From Fibrobacter sp. UBA7003 (GTDB lineage: Bacteria > Fibrobacterota > Fibrobacteria > Fibrobacterales > Fibrobacteraceae), in assembly GCA_002449765.1 (NCBI GenBank), contig DJXN01000006.1, positions 86,883-150,882 of the forward strand: DNA of 64,000 nucleotides, written 5' to 3'. The position numbers and the translations under genes were made by a program. The notes below the pieces were generated by a model. The model did no database searches and had not been told where the DNA came from. It saw nothing but the letters and a program-made list of their open reading frames with translations. Shown one piece after another: positions 1-8,825 of the stretch (positions within the stretch are counted from its first letter, which is position 1; the number at the start of each line of letters is the position of its first letter).

Positions 1-31
1 TGCATACGCCTCTGCGGCGGCACAGGAATGA
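1..31 (+). CDS. C-terminal tail of an upstream gene (partial)
   Basis: Reading from base 2, the frame GCA TAC GCC ... CAG GAA ends at a TGA at bases 29-31 and encodes an Ala-rich tail (AYASAAAQE). The stop lies 17 bases before the subunit A start, with the A gene's Shine-Dalgarno in between. That tight spacing suggests the previous gene of the V-ATPase operon, perhaps a stalk subunit such as E or C. Too little is present to name the product. Confidence 0.4.
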   Translation, partial: AYASAAAQE

Positions 32-48
32 CCGGAGGTCCATTTTCA

Positions 49-1806
49 ATGGCTAGTATCGGAAAAATCATCGGCGTCAACGGTAACCTGATTCGCGTCA
101 AGTTCGAAAGCGCCGTGTCCCAGAACGAAGTGGCGTATGCCAAGCTTACTCAGAAAAACAAGGACGGCAAGTCCGAAGTCATCCCCCTCAAGAGCGAAGT
201 CATCCGTATCCGCGGTGACTACGCCGAACTCCAGGTGTTCGAAGACACCACGGGTTTAAAGACGGGTGACGAGGTGGAATTCACCGGCGAACTTTTGTCC
301 GTAGAACTTGGCCCCGGCCTCTTGACCCAGGTCTTTGACGGTCTGCAGAACCCGCTCCCGAAGCTTGCCGAAGAATGCGGCTTCTTCCTGCAGCGCGGTA
401 AGTATTTGAAGGCGCTCCCGCGCGACAAGAAGTGGGCGTTTACCCCGGTCGCGAAGGCGGGCGATGTGGTGGTCGCGGGCGATACGCTCGGCACCGTGCC
501 CGAAGGCGTGTTCACGCACCGCATCATGGTGCCGTTCCGCCTGCTGGGCAAGTGGACCGTGGAATCGGTCTCTGCCGCTGGTGAATTCACTGTAGAAACT
601 GTTGTTGCAAAGCTCAAGAACGCTCACGGCGAAACCCAGGACGTGACGATGGTGCAGACCTGGCCGGTGAAGATGCCAATCAAGGCCTACGAAGAACGCC
701 TGCGCCCGAGCAAGCCTTTGACCATGCAGCAGCGCATTATCGATACGTTCTTCCCCGTGATGCAGGGCGGTACGTTCTGTACGCCGGGCCCGTTCGGTGC
801 CGGCAAGACGGTGCTCCAGCAGCTCATGAGCCGTTACGCCGACGTGGATATCGTGATCTTGGCCGCTTGCGGTGAACGTGCAGGTGAAGTGGTGGAAACC
901 CTCCGCGAATTCCCTGAACTGATTGACCCGCGTACCGGCAAGTCCCTCATGGAACGTACGCTGATTATTTGTAACACGTCTTCGATGCCGGTGGCTGCCC
1001 GTGAAGCTTCCGTCTATACGGGCGTGACTCTCGCCGAATACTACCGCCAGATGGGCCTGAACGTGCTCCTCTTGGCTGACTCGACTTCTCGTTGGGCACA
1101 GGCTCTGCGTGAAATGAGCGGCCGCTTGGAAGAAATTCCGGGCGAAGAAGCCTTCCCGGCTTACCTTGAATCCGTGATTGCCGCCTTCTATGAACGCGGT
1201 GGCGTAGTTCGCCTGAAGGACGGCTCTACCGGTTCCGTGACGATTTGCGGTTCCGTGTCGCCTGCAGGTGGTAACTTCGAAGAACCGGTGACCCAGGCAA
1301 CCCTGAAGGTGGTGGGCGCATTCCTCGGCCTTAGCCGTGAACGTTCCGACCAGCGCCGCTTCCCGGCAATCCACCCGCTGGATTCCTGGTCCAAGTACGA
1401 AGGCATCATCGACAGCAAAAAGGTTGCCGAAGCCCGTCACATCCTCGCAAACGGCGTGGACGTGAACAACATGATGAAGGTGGTGGGCGAAGAAGGTACC
1501 TCTATCGACGACTTCGTGATTTACCTGAAGTCCGAATACCTCGATGCCGTTTACCTGCAGCAGGACGCCTATAACGAAATCGACGCCGCTTGCTCCGCCG
1601 AACGCCAGAAGTACGTGTTCGACAAGGTTTACACCATTCTCAAGACCCCGATGAAGTTCAGCGAGAAGGACGTCGCCCGTACGTTCTTCCTCAAGCTCAC
1701 TCAGTCGACGAAGGACTGGAACCGCGTCAAGTTCGATTCCCAGGAATTCAAGGACCTTGAACAAAGTATTTTCGCTTCCGTGAAGGAGGTTTCCGCTAAT
1801 GCATAA
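49..1806 (+). CDS. ntpA: V-type ATP synthase/ATPase catalytic subunit A
   Basis: This is the catalytic subunit of the V1/A1 head, which couples ATP hydrolysis or synthesis to ion flow through the membrane rotor. The 585-residue length is normal for bacterial A subunits. A beta-barrel N-terminal domain is followed by the insertion typical of A subunits. The P-loop GPFGAGKT lies at about residues 247-254, then come the GER...E segment and the SRWAQALRE region. I chose the ATG at 49 over the one at 28 because GGAGGT at 34-39 is correctly spaced and the protein then begins [12 protein letters not shown], as in relatives. It overlaps the subunit B start by 8 bases, so the two are translationally coupled. 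The DNA is GC-rich like the rest of the operon. Confidence 0.97.
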   Translation: MASIGKIIGVNGNLIRVKFESAVSQNEVAYAKLTQKNKDGKSEVIPLKSEVIRIRGDYAELQVFEDTTGLKTGDEVEFTGELLSVELGPGLLTQVFDGLQNPLPKLAEECGFFLQRGKYLKALPRDKKWAFTPVAKAGDVVVAGDTLGTVPEGVFTHRIMVPFRLLGKWTVESVSAAGEFTVETVVAKLKNAHGETQDVTMVQTWPVKMPIKAYEERLRPSKPLTMQQRIIDTFFPVMQGGTFCTPGPFGAGKTVLQQLMSRYADVDIVILAACGERAGEVVETLREFPELIDPRTGKSLMERTLIICNTSSMPVAAREASVYTGVTLAEYYRQMGLNVLLLADSTSRWAQALREMSGRLEEIPGEEAFPAYLESVIAAFYERGGVVRLKDGSTGSVTICGSVSPAGGNFEEPVTQATLKVVGAFLGLSRERSDQRRFPAIHPLDSWSKYEGIIDSKKVAEARHILANGVDVNNMMKVVGEEGTSIDDFVIYLKSEYLDAVYLQQDAYNEIDAACSAERQKYVFDKVYTILKTPMKFSEKDVARTFFLKLTQSTKDWNRVKFDSQEFKDLEQSIFASVKEVSANA

Positions 1807-3100
1807 TGTGGCATACCATCGTATTGAACGCATCGCCGGTTCCGTGATTACGCTCCGCGCCGAAGGTGTAGCAAACCAGGAACTTGCCCAGGTGACAAGC
1901 TCGTTCGGAACATCCCTTGCCCGCGTGATCCGCATTGACGGCGACATGGTGGACTTGCAGGTGTTTGCAGGTGCCCGTGGTATTTCGACCGACTCCGAAG
2001 TGCGCTTCCTTGGCGAACCGATGAAGGTCCCGTACAGCGAAGCCTTGCTTGGCCGCGTGTTTAACGGTGCCGGCAAGCCCCGTGATAACGGCCCCGAAGT
2101 GGACGGCGAACGCATTACTATCGGCGGTCCTTCCGTGAACCCCGCAAAGCGTATCATCCCGAAGACGATGGTGCGTACGGGTATCCCGATGATCGACGTG
2201 TTCAACACGCTCGTGGTTTCGCAGAAGCTCCCGATTTTCTCTATCGCCGGTGAACCTTACAACGAACTCTTGGCCCGCATCGCCTTGCAGGCCGAAGTGG
2301 ACGTGATTGTTCTCGGCGGCATGGGCCTGAAGCACGATGACTACCTGTACCTGAAGGACTTCCTCGAAAAGAACGGTGCTTTGAACCGTACGGTGATGTT
2401 CATGCACACCGCTTCCGACCCGATTGTGGAATGCTTGCTCGTGCCGGATGCTTCCCTTGCCGTGGCTGAAAAGTTCGCCACCGAAGGCAAGAACGTGCTG
2501 GTGCTCCTCACCGACATGACGAACTTTGCCGACGCCATGAAGGAAATCGCCATTACCATGGAACAGATTCCATCGAACCGTGGTTATCCTGGCGACCTTT
2601 ACTCCCAGCTGGCCAGCCGTTACGAAAAGGCCGTGGACTTCGAAGGTTCGGGCTCCATCACTATCCTTGCCGTGACGACCATGCCTGGTGACGACGTGAC
2701 CCACCCGGTTCCGGATAACACCGGTTACATTACCGAAGGTCAGTTCTACCTGCGTAAGGGCCGTATCGAACCGTTCGGTTCTCTGTCTCGTTTGAAACAG
2801 CAGGTGAACGGCAAGACCCGTAGCGACCACCGTACCATCATGAACACCATGATCCAGCTGTACGCAAGCTACAAGGAAACTTTGGAAAAGCAGTCCATGG
2901 GCTTCAACATGAGTAACTGGGACCAGAAGCTGTTGAAGTATGGCCAGCGCTTCGAAAAGGAAATGATGGATCTTTCCGTCAACATCCCGCTCGAAAAGGC
3001 TTTGGACCTTGGCTGGGAAATCCTTGCTGACTGTTTCGCACCCGAAGAAACGGGTATTCCGACCAAGATGATCAACGAATATTGGCCCAAGAAGGGGTAA
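1799..3100 (+). CDS. ntpB: V-type ATP synthase/ATPase subunit B
   Basis: This is the non-catalytic nucleotide-binding subunit of the V1/A1 head, alternating with A in the A3B3 hexamer. The 433 residues match the family length. As expected for B there is no classical P-loop in the central domain, but family blocks are clear: [43 protein letters not shown] and [20 protein letters not shown]. The start ATG lies inside the end of subunit A and is preceded by a strong AAGGAGG about 10 bases upstream. Subunit D follows after a single base. Confidence 0.97.
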   Translation: MHNVAYHRIERIAGSVITLRAEGVANQELAQVTSSFGTSLARVIRIDGDMVDLQVFAGARGISTDSEVRFLGEPMKVPYSEALLGRVFNGAGKPRDNGPEVDGERITIGGPSVNPAKRIIPKTMVRTGIPMIDVFNTLVVSQKLPIFSIAGEPYNELLARIALQAEVDVIVLGGMGLKHDDYLYLKDFLEKNGALNRTVMFMHTASDPIVECLLVPDASLAVAEKFATEGKNVLVLLTDMTNFADAMKEIAITMEQIPSNRGYPGDLYSQLASRYEKAVDFEGSGSITILAVTTMPGDDVTHPVPDNTGYITEGQFYLRKGRIEPFGSLSRLKQQVNGKTRSDHRTIMNTMIQLYASYKETLEKQSMGFNMSNWDQKLLKYGQRFEKEMMDLSVNIPLEKALDLGWEILADCFAPEETGIPTKMINEYWPKKG

Positions 3101-3101
3101 T

Positions 3102-3734
3102 ATGGCGAAGGTCAAGTTAACAAAGAACGCCCTCAAGGCGGAACGCGACGCATTGAAGCGCTTCCAGCGCTATCTGCCGACGTTGCTGTTGAAAAAGCAG
3201 CAGTTGCAGATGGAAATGCGCACGCTCCAGGAGAGGGTGATGGCAAAGCGAGAAGAGGAGGACAAGCTCCGCAAGAGCATGGCTTCCTGGATTTCGCTGT
3301 TTGCCGAACCCATCGAATGGTCAAAGTACCTGTCGGTGAAGGAAGTGCGCCAGGGCGAAGGTAACATCGCCGGCGTGAAGATTCCGACATACGACGGGGT
3401 AGATTTTAATATCTCGATTCCGGATTTCTTTACCACGCCCGTGTGGCTGGACGACGGTATCAGAAGCCTGCAGGGCCTGATTTCGCTGCGTCTCGAACGC
3501 CGCGTGCTCGAAAAGCAATACGAGCTCCTCTCGAAGGAACTGCGTACCACGAGCCAGCGCGTGAACCTGTTCGAAAAGGTGAAGATTCCGGAAGCCAAGG
3601 AAAATATCCGCGTCATCAACATCTTCCTGGGCGACCAGCAGACCAGTGGCGTTGCCCGCAGCAAGCTTGCGAAGGGTAAGGCTACCGCCCGTACCGCTGC
3701 CCAGGATGCACTCGCGAAGGAGGCCGCCGCATGA
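3102..3734 (+). CDS. ntpD: V-type ATP synthase/ATPase subunit D
   Basis: Subunit D is the central rotor shaft that turns inside the A3B3 head. The 210-residue protein starts with the family signature of a long basic N-terminal helix (KVKLTKNALKAERDALKRFQRYLPTL is split across this segment), followed by more helix rich in K, E and R. A second long helix near residues 130-180 should form the antiparallel coiled coil of the shaft. The last 30 residues are Ala/Lys-rich and look disordered. The gene starts one base after subunit B stops and its end overlaps the subunit I start by 4 bases (ATGA). Confidence 0.94.
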   Translation: MAKVKLTKNALKAERDALKRFQRYLPTLLLKKQQLQMEMRTLQERVMAKREEEDKLRKSMASWISLFAEPIEWSKYLSVKEVRQGEGNIAGVKIPTYDGVDFNISIPDFFTTPVWLDDGIRSLQGLISLRLERRVLEKQYELLSKELRTTSQRVNLFEKVKIPEAKENIRVINIFLGDQQTSGVARSKLAKGKATARTAAQDALAKEAAA

Positions 3735-5659
3735 TTACTCCTATGAAGAAAGTGACGGTGCTGACGGTTGCAGGTGCGGTTGAAGAGACGCTCCAGGCGC
3801 TCCGTACGCTTGAAATTTTGCACCTCACGCCCTTGCAGGCGGCAGCAGGCGCCAAGCTGAACCATGCCCGCGGCGAAGTAAACCGCGTGCAGAAGGCTTT
3901 GGAAGTGGTGCCCGAAAAAGCCCCGAAGGGTGTGACTCCCGTGAAGGATGCCGCTCCTGCCGCAAGCCTTATCGATGAAATCCAGAACCTGGTTGCCGAA
4001 AGCAAGCAGGCGGAAATCGACAAGGAACAGGCTGAAGAGGAACTCACCAAACTTTCCATGTTCAAGAACCTGGACCCCGCAACGGCAGCTTCCCTGCAGG
4101 CGAAGGGTATCTATGTCAAACTGTACCAGCTCCATGACGGTAAAGTCCCGTTCGAACTCGATGGCGAAGGTTCTATCGAGGAATTCGGTCAGGATGAAAA
4201 CGGCAAATATGTAGCTGTCGTGAGCAGGGGAGAAGCCCCTGTGGCCGTGAAGGGTAACTTCACCGAACTCTCGATGCCGCCCAAATCCCTTGCCGAATAC
4301 CGCGAAATGGAAGCGAAAGCAAAGGAAACGCTTGCCCGCGTGGAGCGTCGCCTGGGTGAACTTTCGGGTGCCCGCGAATCTATCGAGGACAAGCTCCTCG
4401 AAGTGGGTGACGACTACCGCATGGTCGAAGCCGAAGCCTCGATGGTGGGCGACAAGAACGTCGCCGCCGTGCAGGGCTTCTGCCCTGCACCGCGCGTGGG
4501 CGAACTCGAGAAGGCCGCCCGCGAGCACGGCTGGGGCCTCCTGGTGGACGACCCAGCCGACGGCGACGACATCCCGACGCTGTTGACCTATAGCAAGCTC
4601 AGCCGCCCCATGCAGTTCCTGTACGACATCATCGGCATTTCGCCGGGGTACAAGGAAGTGGACGTGTCGGCCGTGTTCCTTTGCTTCTTCAGCATCTTCT
4701 TTGCGATGATTGTGGGGGATACCGCTTACGGGTTGCTCTTCCTCGGTCTGGCGCTTTTTGCACGCAAAAAGATGCCGAAGGCGAACCCTGCTGGTTTCCA
4801 CTTTATCTACCTCATGAGCATCGCCACCATCGTGTGGGGTGTCATCAACGCAAGTTTCTTGGGACTTAGCCCCTCGCTTGCGGGGTGGACGTATTACCTG
4901 GACATCACCAACTACGGCTGGTTGCCTGAACCGCTGAAGAACGCGATGCTCTGGATCCGCACTAGCGCCCCGACTGACCCGGCGAAGTTCGAAGCCTACA
5001 AGGCCTTCGCCCAGTCGATCACTATCTTGCCCGATAGCTTCGTGCCGAAGGCGGCGGGTGCCTCCCAGATGCAGCATATCCAGCTGTTCTGCTTCTGCAT
5101 CGCCGTAGTCCACTTGAGTATCGCTCACGTGTGGAACGTCTGCGTGCGCATCAAGCGCAAGGACTCCACGTTCATGGCGCAGGTGGGCTGGCTTATCGGC
5201 TGCTGGGTGATGTTCTTCCTGGCCTGCCAGATGGTGCTCGGTATCGACATGCCGAAGTTCGTCATCCCGATGTTCATCGTGGAAGCGGTACTCCTGGTGC
5301 TCTTTACTGTGCCGCCCAAGAGGCTCAAGCAGGACTTCATCAGCATCCCGATGCTCGTGCTCGACGTGGTGAACAGCTTTACCGACGTGATCAGTTACAT
5401 CCGTCTGTTTGCTGTGGGCATGTCCGGTGCGGCCATTGCCGAGGCGTTCAACGACATGCTCTCGCCGCTGTTCGGCTCTGCTGTCGGTATCGCCGGTGCT
5501 GCCTTCCTGCTGCTGTTTGTGCATGGCCTGAACATCGCGCTTGCGGTCATGGGCGTCGCCGTCCACGCCGTACGTCTTAACACACTCGAATTTTCAAATG
5601 GACTTGGCCAGGAATGGAGCGGATTCGCGTTCGCGCCCTTCGCCAAGCAGAAAAATTAA
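3731..5659 (+). CDS. ntpI: V-type ATP synthase/ATPase membrane subunit I
   Basis: This is the 116-kDa-type stator subunit (subunit a/I) that holds the ion half-channels next to the K ring. It has 642 residues. The N-terminal half (about 1-310) is soluble and partly coiled coil, including a stretch near 85-120 and one near 190-230. The C-terminal half holds a series of membrane helices starting near residue 316. The block SYIRLFAVGMSG contains Arg558, the expected essential arginine facing the ring carboxylate. The gene overlaps subunit D by 4 bases and precedes the proteolipid genes, the usual operon order. Confidence 0.95.
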   Translation: MITPMKKVTVLTVAGAVEETLQALRTLEILHLTPLQAAAGAKLNHARGEVNRVQKALEVVPEKAPKGVTPVKDAAPAASLIDEIQNLVAESKQAEIDKEQAEEELTKLSMFKNLDPATAASLQAKGIYVKLYQLHDGKVPFELDGEGSIEEFGQDENGKYVAVVSRGEAPVAVKGNFTELSMPPKSLAEYREMEAKAKETLARVERRLGELSGARESIEDKLLEVGDDYRMVEAEASMVGDKNVAAVQGFCPAPRVGELEKAAREHGWGLLVDDPADGDDIPTLLTYSKLSRPMQFLYDIIGISPGYKEVDVSAVFLCFFSIFFAMIVGDTAYGLLFLGLALFARKKMPKANPAGFHFIYLMSIATIVWGVINASFLGLSPSLAGWTYYLDITNYGWLPEPLKNAMLWIRTSAPTDPAKFEAYKAFAQSITILPDSFVPKAAGASQMQHIQLFCFCIAVVHLSIAHVWNVCVRIKRKDSTFMAQVGWLIGCWVMFFLACQMVLGIDMPKFVIPMFIVEAVLLVLFTVPPKRLKQDFISIPMLVLDVVNSFTDVISYIRLFAVGMSGAAIAEAFNDMLSPLFGSAVGIAGAAFLLLFVHGLNIALAVMGVAVHAVRLNTLEFSNGLGQEWSGFAFAPFAKQKN

Positions 5660-5698
5660 ACCAAGGGATGATTCCCGCTACTTAATGAGGAAAAAACA

Positions 5699-6154
5699 AT
5701 GGAACCGAATACAATGGTTACTCTCGCTAAAATGGGTGCTGCAGCCGCTCTCGGCATTGCGGCAATGGGCTCCGCCCTTGGTTGCGGAACGGCTGGTATG
5801 TCCGCCATCACCATGTGGAAGAAGGCTTATGCCCAGGGCAAGTCGGCCCTCTTCACCTTGCTGGTGTTCGTGGGTGCCCCGATTTCCCAGACGATTTACG
5901 GCATGTTGCTCATGAACTTCATCTTGAGCAAGGCTGCTGAATCCGGCTTTACCAACTGGGGCGGCTGCCTCGGCGCCGGTATCTTCGGCGGTCTCGGCAT
6001 GATGGCTTCTGCCTGGTACCAGGGCAAGTCCGCGGCCGTGGCTTGCGACGCCCTCGGTGAAACCGGCAAGGGCATGGTGAACTACCTCATGGTGCTCGGT
6101 ATCGTGGAAACCGTGGCCCTGTTCGTTCTCGTGTTCTCCATGATGGTGCTTTAA
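5699..6154 (+). CDS. ntpK: V-type ATPase proteolipid subunit K, first copy (keeps Na+-site residues)
   Basis: This 151-residue, very hydrophobic proteolipid has four predicted membrane helices, a duplicated hairpin of the NtpK type. It forms the rotating ring that carries the coupling ion. The carboxylate lies in helix 4 as Glu137 (GIVETVALF). Aligned by eye to Enterococcus hirae NtpK, whose Na+ ligands are Leu61, Thr64, Gln65, Gln110 and Glu139, this copy has Ser63, Gln64 (PISQ), Gln108 (WYQGK) and Glu137, so a Na+-type site is plausible. The second copy lacks some of these. It follows subunit I after 39 bases and has its own ribosome-binding region (GAGGAAAAAACA). Confidence 0.94.
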   Translation: MEPNTMVTLAKMGAAAALGIAAMGSALGCGTAGMSAITMWKKAYAQGKSALFTLLVFVGAPISQTIYGMLLMNFILSKAAESGFTNWGGCLGAGIFGGLGMMASAWYQGKSAAVACDALGETGKGMVNYLMVLGIVETVALFVLVFSMMVL

Positions 6155-6172
6155 TCCAGCGAGGTAACACGT

Positions 6173-6628
6173 ATGGATCAAGCTCAACTTTTAACGCTCG
6201 CGAAACTCGGCGCGGTGGCGGCCCTGGGCCTTGCCGCGGTGGGTTCTGCGCTGGGCTGCGGGACTGCCGGCATGGCGGCCATCGGGGCCTGGAAGAAGGC
6301 GTATCTCAAGGGTAAGAACGCGCTGTTTACGCTGCTCATCTTCGTGGGCGCGCCGATCGCGCAGACAATCTACGGCATGTTGCTGATGATGTACATCCTG
6401 AACAAGTCCCAGGCGGCCCCTGCCAACTGGGCGGCGTACCTGGGTGTCGGCATCTTCGGTGGCATCGGCATGATGGCCTCTGCCTGGTACGTGGGCAAGT
6501 CCGCTGCGGACGCCTGCAACGCGCTGGGCGAAACCGGCAAGGGCCTGGTGAACTACCTGATGGTGCTCGGCGTCGGCGAAACCGTCGCGCTGTTTGTCAT
6601 GGTGTTCTCCATGATGCTGGTGAGTTAG
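6173..6628 (+). CDS. ntpK: V-type ATPase proteolipid subunit K, second copy (altered ion site)
   Basis: This is a close paralogue of the preceding gene, also 151 residues with four membrane helices, and most positions are identical. The ring carboxylate is retained as Glu136 (GVGETVALF). By alignment with the E. hirae Na+ site, the threonine position is Ala63 (PIAQ) and the position equivalent to Gln110 is Val107 (WYVGK). Two ligand side chains present in the first copy are therefore missing. It lies 18 bases downstream of the first copy and ends the operon. Both products may co-assemble in one ring or be used under different conditions, which is my inference. Confidence 0.93.
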   Translation: MDQAQLLTLAKLGAVAALGLAAVGSALGCGTAGMAAIGAWKKAYLKGKNALFTLLIFVGAPIAQTIYGMLLMMYILNKSQAAPANWAAYLGVGIFGGIGMMASAWYVGKSAADACNALGETGKGLVNYLMVLGVGETVALFVMVFSMMLVS

Positions 6629-6718
6629 ACGAAAGAACGCTTCGCTACAGACGAAAGACGAAAGAATTTGTCATTGCGACGTAGCGAAGCAATCTACTTG
6701 AGAAGTCTTTTTCGAATA

Positions 6719-6746
6719 GCGGGGCAATGCCCCGCACCCTTTTTTT
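6719..6746 (+). terminator. Rho-independent terminator of the V-ATPase operon
   Basis: A GC-only stem GCGGGGC (6719-6725) pairs with GCCCCGC (6729-6735) across a 3-base AAT loop. A run of seven or more T follows after ACCC. It sits 90 bases after the second proteolipid gene. The segment before it (6629-6718) holds short GACGAAAGA repeats and a GTCATTGCGACGTAGCGAAGCAATC stretch of the kind seen as a dispersed intergenic repeat in many bacteria, with no gene. Confidence 0.85.
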
Positions 6747-6770
6747 ATAATTGGACTGCGAAATTAATCT

Positions 6771-6989
6771 ATGGACCGTAAAGACGAAATAATCTTGATT
6801 CAGGTGCGGCTTCTGCGGCTTGCCACCAAGACCTGGCATAAGGATATGTCGGAGGTTGCGAAGTTGTTTCGTCAGTACAAGGTCTATGACTTTATGCAGG
6901 ACATGTACGAAGAGTTCCATGTGCAAGGTGATTTGGCAAGCCTCAATGAGGTTGAAGCCTACCTAAAAAATCAAGGGGTGTCAGTATGA
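6771..6989 (+). CDS. DUF3791 small protein
   Basis: This 72-residue protein resembles the DUF3791 family. It has a helical N-terminus, then the pattern LFRQYKVYDFMQDMYEEFHVQGD followed by a final helix EVEAYLKN; the longest uninterrupted family-like segment is the central one. It is the first gene of a small cluster and its stop overlaps the start of the DUF3990 gene by 4 bases (ATGA), so the pair is coupled. In other genomes DUF3791 genes commonly precede DUF3990 genes. The pairing resembles a two-component stress or toxin-like module, but no function is established and none can be deduced here. A possible -10 (TATAAT, 6746-6751) lies just upstream. Confidence 0.75.
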   Translation: MDRKDEIILIQVRLLRLATKTWHKDMSEVAKLFRQYKVYDFMQDMYEEFHVQGDLASLNEVEAYLKNQGVSV

Positions 6990-7549
6990 ACGACAAAATA
7001 ATCCTTTATCATGGAAGCTATTGCGTCGTCCAAACCCCGGACTTGTCGAAATGTGCGGCAGGAAAGGATTTCGGTAGGGGCTTTTACTTGACAACGAGCA
7101 AGAATCAGGCACAAAAGTTCGTAGCGACATCCATCAAAAAGGCCCTTACGCAGAAAGAACAGTATGTTCAGCTATCAAGAGGTTTTGTCAATGCATTTGA
7201 GTTTACACCGTCCGAAGGGCTTTCTCTGTATGAATTCAAGAATGCGGATATTGGTTGGCTGCATTGCGTAGTATCGCATAGAAGGCATGACTGCATTCCT
7301 GGTGAATTTGAAAAGTGGATCGACTACGACCTGATTTGCGGCAAGATTGCTAACGATCAGACTAATACTGTCATCACGGCGTTCTTGGATGGGGTCTATG
7401 GACCGATAAATTCCGACAGGGCAGCCGAACTCGCTATTAGTTTTCTTGAACCAGAAAAACTCACCAACCAATGGTGCTTTCGCTCGTCCAAGGCTCTCGG
7501 TTGCTTGAAGTTTCTTACGGCAGAAGAGGTCTGTTTTCATGGAAGATAA
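6986..7549 (+). CDS. DUF3990 protein, ADP-ribosyltransferase-like fold
   Basis: The 187-residue protein matches the DUF3990 pattern. A strand with YHGS near the N-terminus (residues 8-11) is followed by KDFGRGFYLTTS and a helix beginning with KNQAQKF. This arrangement resembles the H-[ST] and tyrosine-containing motifs of ADP-ribosyltransferase-like folds. That is a resemblance seen by eye, and enzymatic activity is not shown. The gene is coupled by overlap to a DUF3791 gene upstream and to a small gene downstream (11-base overlap), so the three form one operon. If DUF3990 acts as a transferase, the small partners could be controllers. Confidence 0.75.
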   Translation: MNDKIILYHGSYCVVQTPDLSKCAAGKDFGRGFYLTTSKNQAQKFVATSIKKALTQKEQYVQLSRGFVNAFEFTPSEGLSLYEFKNADIGWLHCVVSHRRHDCIPGEFEKWIDYDLICGKIANDQTNTVITAFLDGVYGPINSDRAAELAISFLEPEKLTNQWCFRSSKALGCLKFLTAEEVCFHGR

Positions 7550-7757
7550 AATTGAATTTGCCATGTGCCTGCTTGCGCAGATGTCCATACGCGATTTGAT
7601 GGACAGGAATAATTGCGGCATGACAGACGCCGTTGCGGACTTTATGGAATCGACGACCGCCGTTTGCCTGTTTGACAAGGAAACGGGCCTTTGGGAAAAT
7701 GGCCCCGATTACATTGTAGGCGAATACGAACAGGAAAAACGTCGGGCACTGGCCTAG
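7539..7757 (+). CDS. Small protein of the DUF3791/DUF3990 operon
   Basis: This 72-residue acidic protein starts inside the end of the DUF3990 gene, which supports it as a real coupled gene. Two helices rich in M, A and D are followed by the pattern CLFDKETGLWENGPDYIVGEY. I do not assign it to a family with confidence. Similar small third genes that contain a 'dkeTGL...yi...y' pattern often follow DUF3990 genes, so it is probably a standard partner of the module. Confidence 0.65.
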   Translation: MEDKIEFAMCLLAQMSIRDLMDRNNCGMTDAVADFMESTTAVCLFDKETGLWENGPDYIVGEYEQEKRRALA

Positions 7758-7765
7758 ATTTCCCT

Positions 7766-7888
7766 ATGGATAAGGACAAAATTCAACATAAGGAACTTGC
7801 CGCGGGCAGGTGGGCTGAAATGCCGCTTGCGGGCGAACTGATCCAGCGGGATTTTGATATGTTCATGCCTGGAGCTAAGAAGGGTTGA
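7766..7888 (+). CDS. Very short ORF, possible remnant
   Basis: This 40-residue ORF starts 8 bases after the preceding stop (MDKDKIQHKELAAGRW...) and ends in PGAKKG. The segment ELAAGRWAEMPLAGEL resembles the N-terminal helix of small helical-bundle proteins, so it may be a truncated relic. There is no clear Shine-Dalgarno sequence. It could also be chance. Confidence 0.25.
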   Translation: MDKDKIQHKELAAGRWAEMPLAGELIQRDFDMFMPGAKKG

Positions 7889-7904
7889 TACTCGTTTTTT
7901 GATT

Positions 7905-8120
7905 ATGAATCAGGAATCTTTTGAATTTGTCGTGTATATGATTCACGCTTGCGCAAACAAGTGGAACCGCTTGCCATCTTTTGTGTATCGAAAGCTGACT
8001 GAATCAGGCTGTATTCAGAAATTCATTGTTCCCAATTATGAAATTTTACAATCGTTAACATCTGATGTCATCGTTGGCGATATAGAAGACTACCTGAAAG
8101 AGCGAAATGTGACCTTTTAA
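7905..8120 (+). CDS. Second DUF3791-like small protein
   Basis: This 71-residue protein fits the DUF3791 pattern better than the first copy. A helix FEFVVYMIHACANKW is followed by YRKLTESGCIQKFI, then VPNYEILQSL and a C-terminal helix IEDYLKERNV. The internal ATG at 7905 is preferred because the upstream extension has no family similarity. No DUF3990 gene follows it. The next 700 bases are the repeat array, so this copy may be an orphan whose partner was lost. Confidence 0.65.
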   Translation: MNQESFEFVVYMIHACANKWNRLPSFVYRKLTESGCIQKFIVPNYEILQSLTSDVIVGDIEDYLKERNVTF

Positions 8121-8825
8121 CACAATTTTTGCCTGAAAACCACCCACAATTGTGTAAAGTCGCTTCCGCATTTGCGGGAGCGGCTTTTACATTGTGGGGG
8201 TGCTGCTTGAACTTTTGCTTTTGTTACAATGTCACTTGTGTAAAGCAGCGGGGGCAAATGTCCGGGCGGTTTTGTCACTTGTGCAAAACGGCCCGGTCTT
8301 TTGCCGGAAAGTCTTTTACAAGGTGAAGGTGGTGCCTGAACATTTGGCCGAGCACCTTCACCGCTTGGGTGATGGTGCTGGGGCATTTGCTGGAGCAGCG
8401 TTTACAAAGTGAGGTTCATGCTGGGGCGTTTGCCGGAGCGGCATTACCACGGTGATGAAGTTGCTTGGGCTTTTGCGCGAGTGGTTTCACCACTTGTGCA
8501 AAGGTCCTCGGACAATTGCATAAGCGCTATCTCCACTTGTGCAAAGGCGCTTGAACTTTTGCGGGAGTAGTTTTTACAAGGTGAAGTAGGTGCCTGGACT
8601 TTTGCCGGGGCGTGTTGCATTCTTGTGTAAAGGGGCCCGGGCAAATGTCCGAGGGGCAACACCACTTGTGTAAAGGCACTTGAGCATTTGCAGGAGCACC
8701 TTCATCACTTATGCAAAGACACTTGAACTTTTGCGGAAGCAGCATTTACAAGGTGACATTGATGCCTGGACATTTGCAGGACCACCAACCACACTTTTGG
8801 GCTGCTTTTCGGGGCTTTTGCCCCC
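8121..8825. repeat. Array of about 17 diverged units in strict 43-bp register
   Basis: The whole convergent gap between the DUF3791-like gene and the GAF-HlyD gene is repetitive. A core close to TTTGC(N)GGAGC recurs with the TTTGC position at 8128, 8171, 8214, 8257, 8300, 8343, 8386, 8429, 8472, 8515, 8558, 8601, 8644, 8687, 8730 and 8773, exactly 43 bases apart, and again near 8816. The units at 8257 and 8644 carry GCAAATGTCC in that slot. Between cores there are two alternative linkers, one like CACTTGTGTAAAGG and one like TTTACAAGGTGAAG, which are roughly reverse complements. Since 43 is not a multiple of three and the units differ greatly, it is unlikely to be coding. No gene is seen in it. 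Confidence 0.9.

Noticed and set aside
256..5566. Long minus-strand reading frames opposite the V-ATPase genes (for example 256-2208 and 3170-5566)
   Set aside because: They lie fully opposite clear V-ATPase genes, are His/Arg-rich with no family similarity, and arise from the codon bias of GC-rich genes. The same holds for long antisense frames opposite both giant genes and the TolC operon.
8121..8825. CRISPR array or small genes in the repeat region
   Set aside because: Units are 43 bases in strict register but all differ, with no conserved repeat and unique spacers, and no cas gene is near. The open frames on either strand translate the repeat into low-complexity peptides, and 43 is not a multiple of three.
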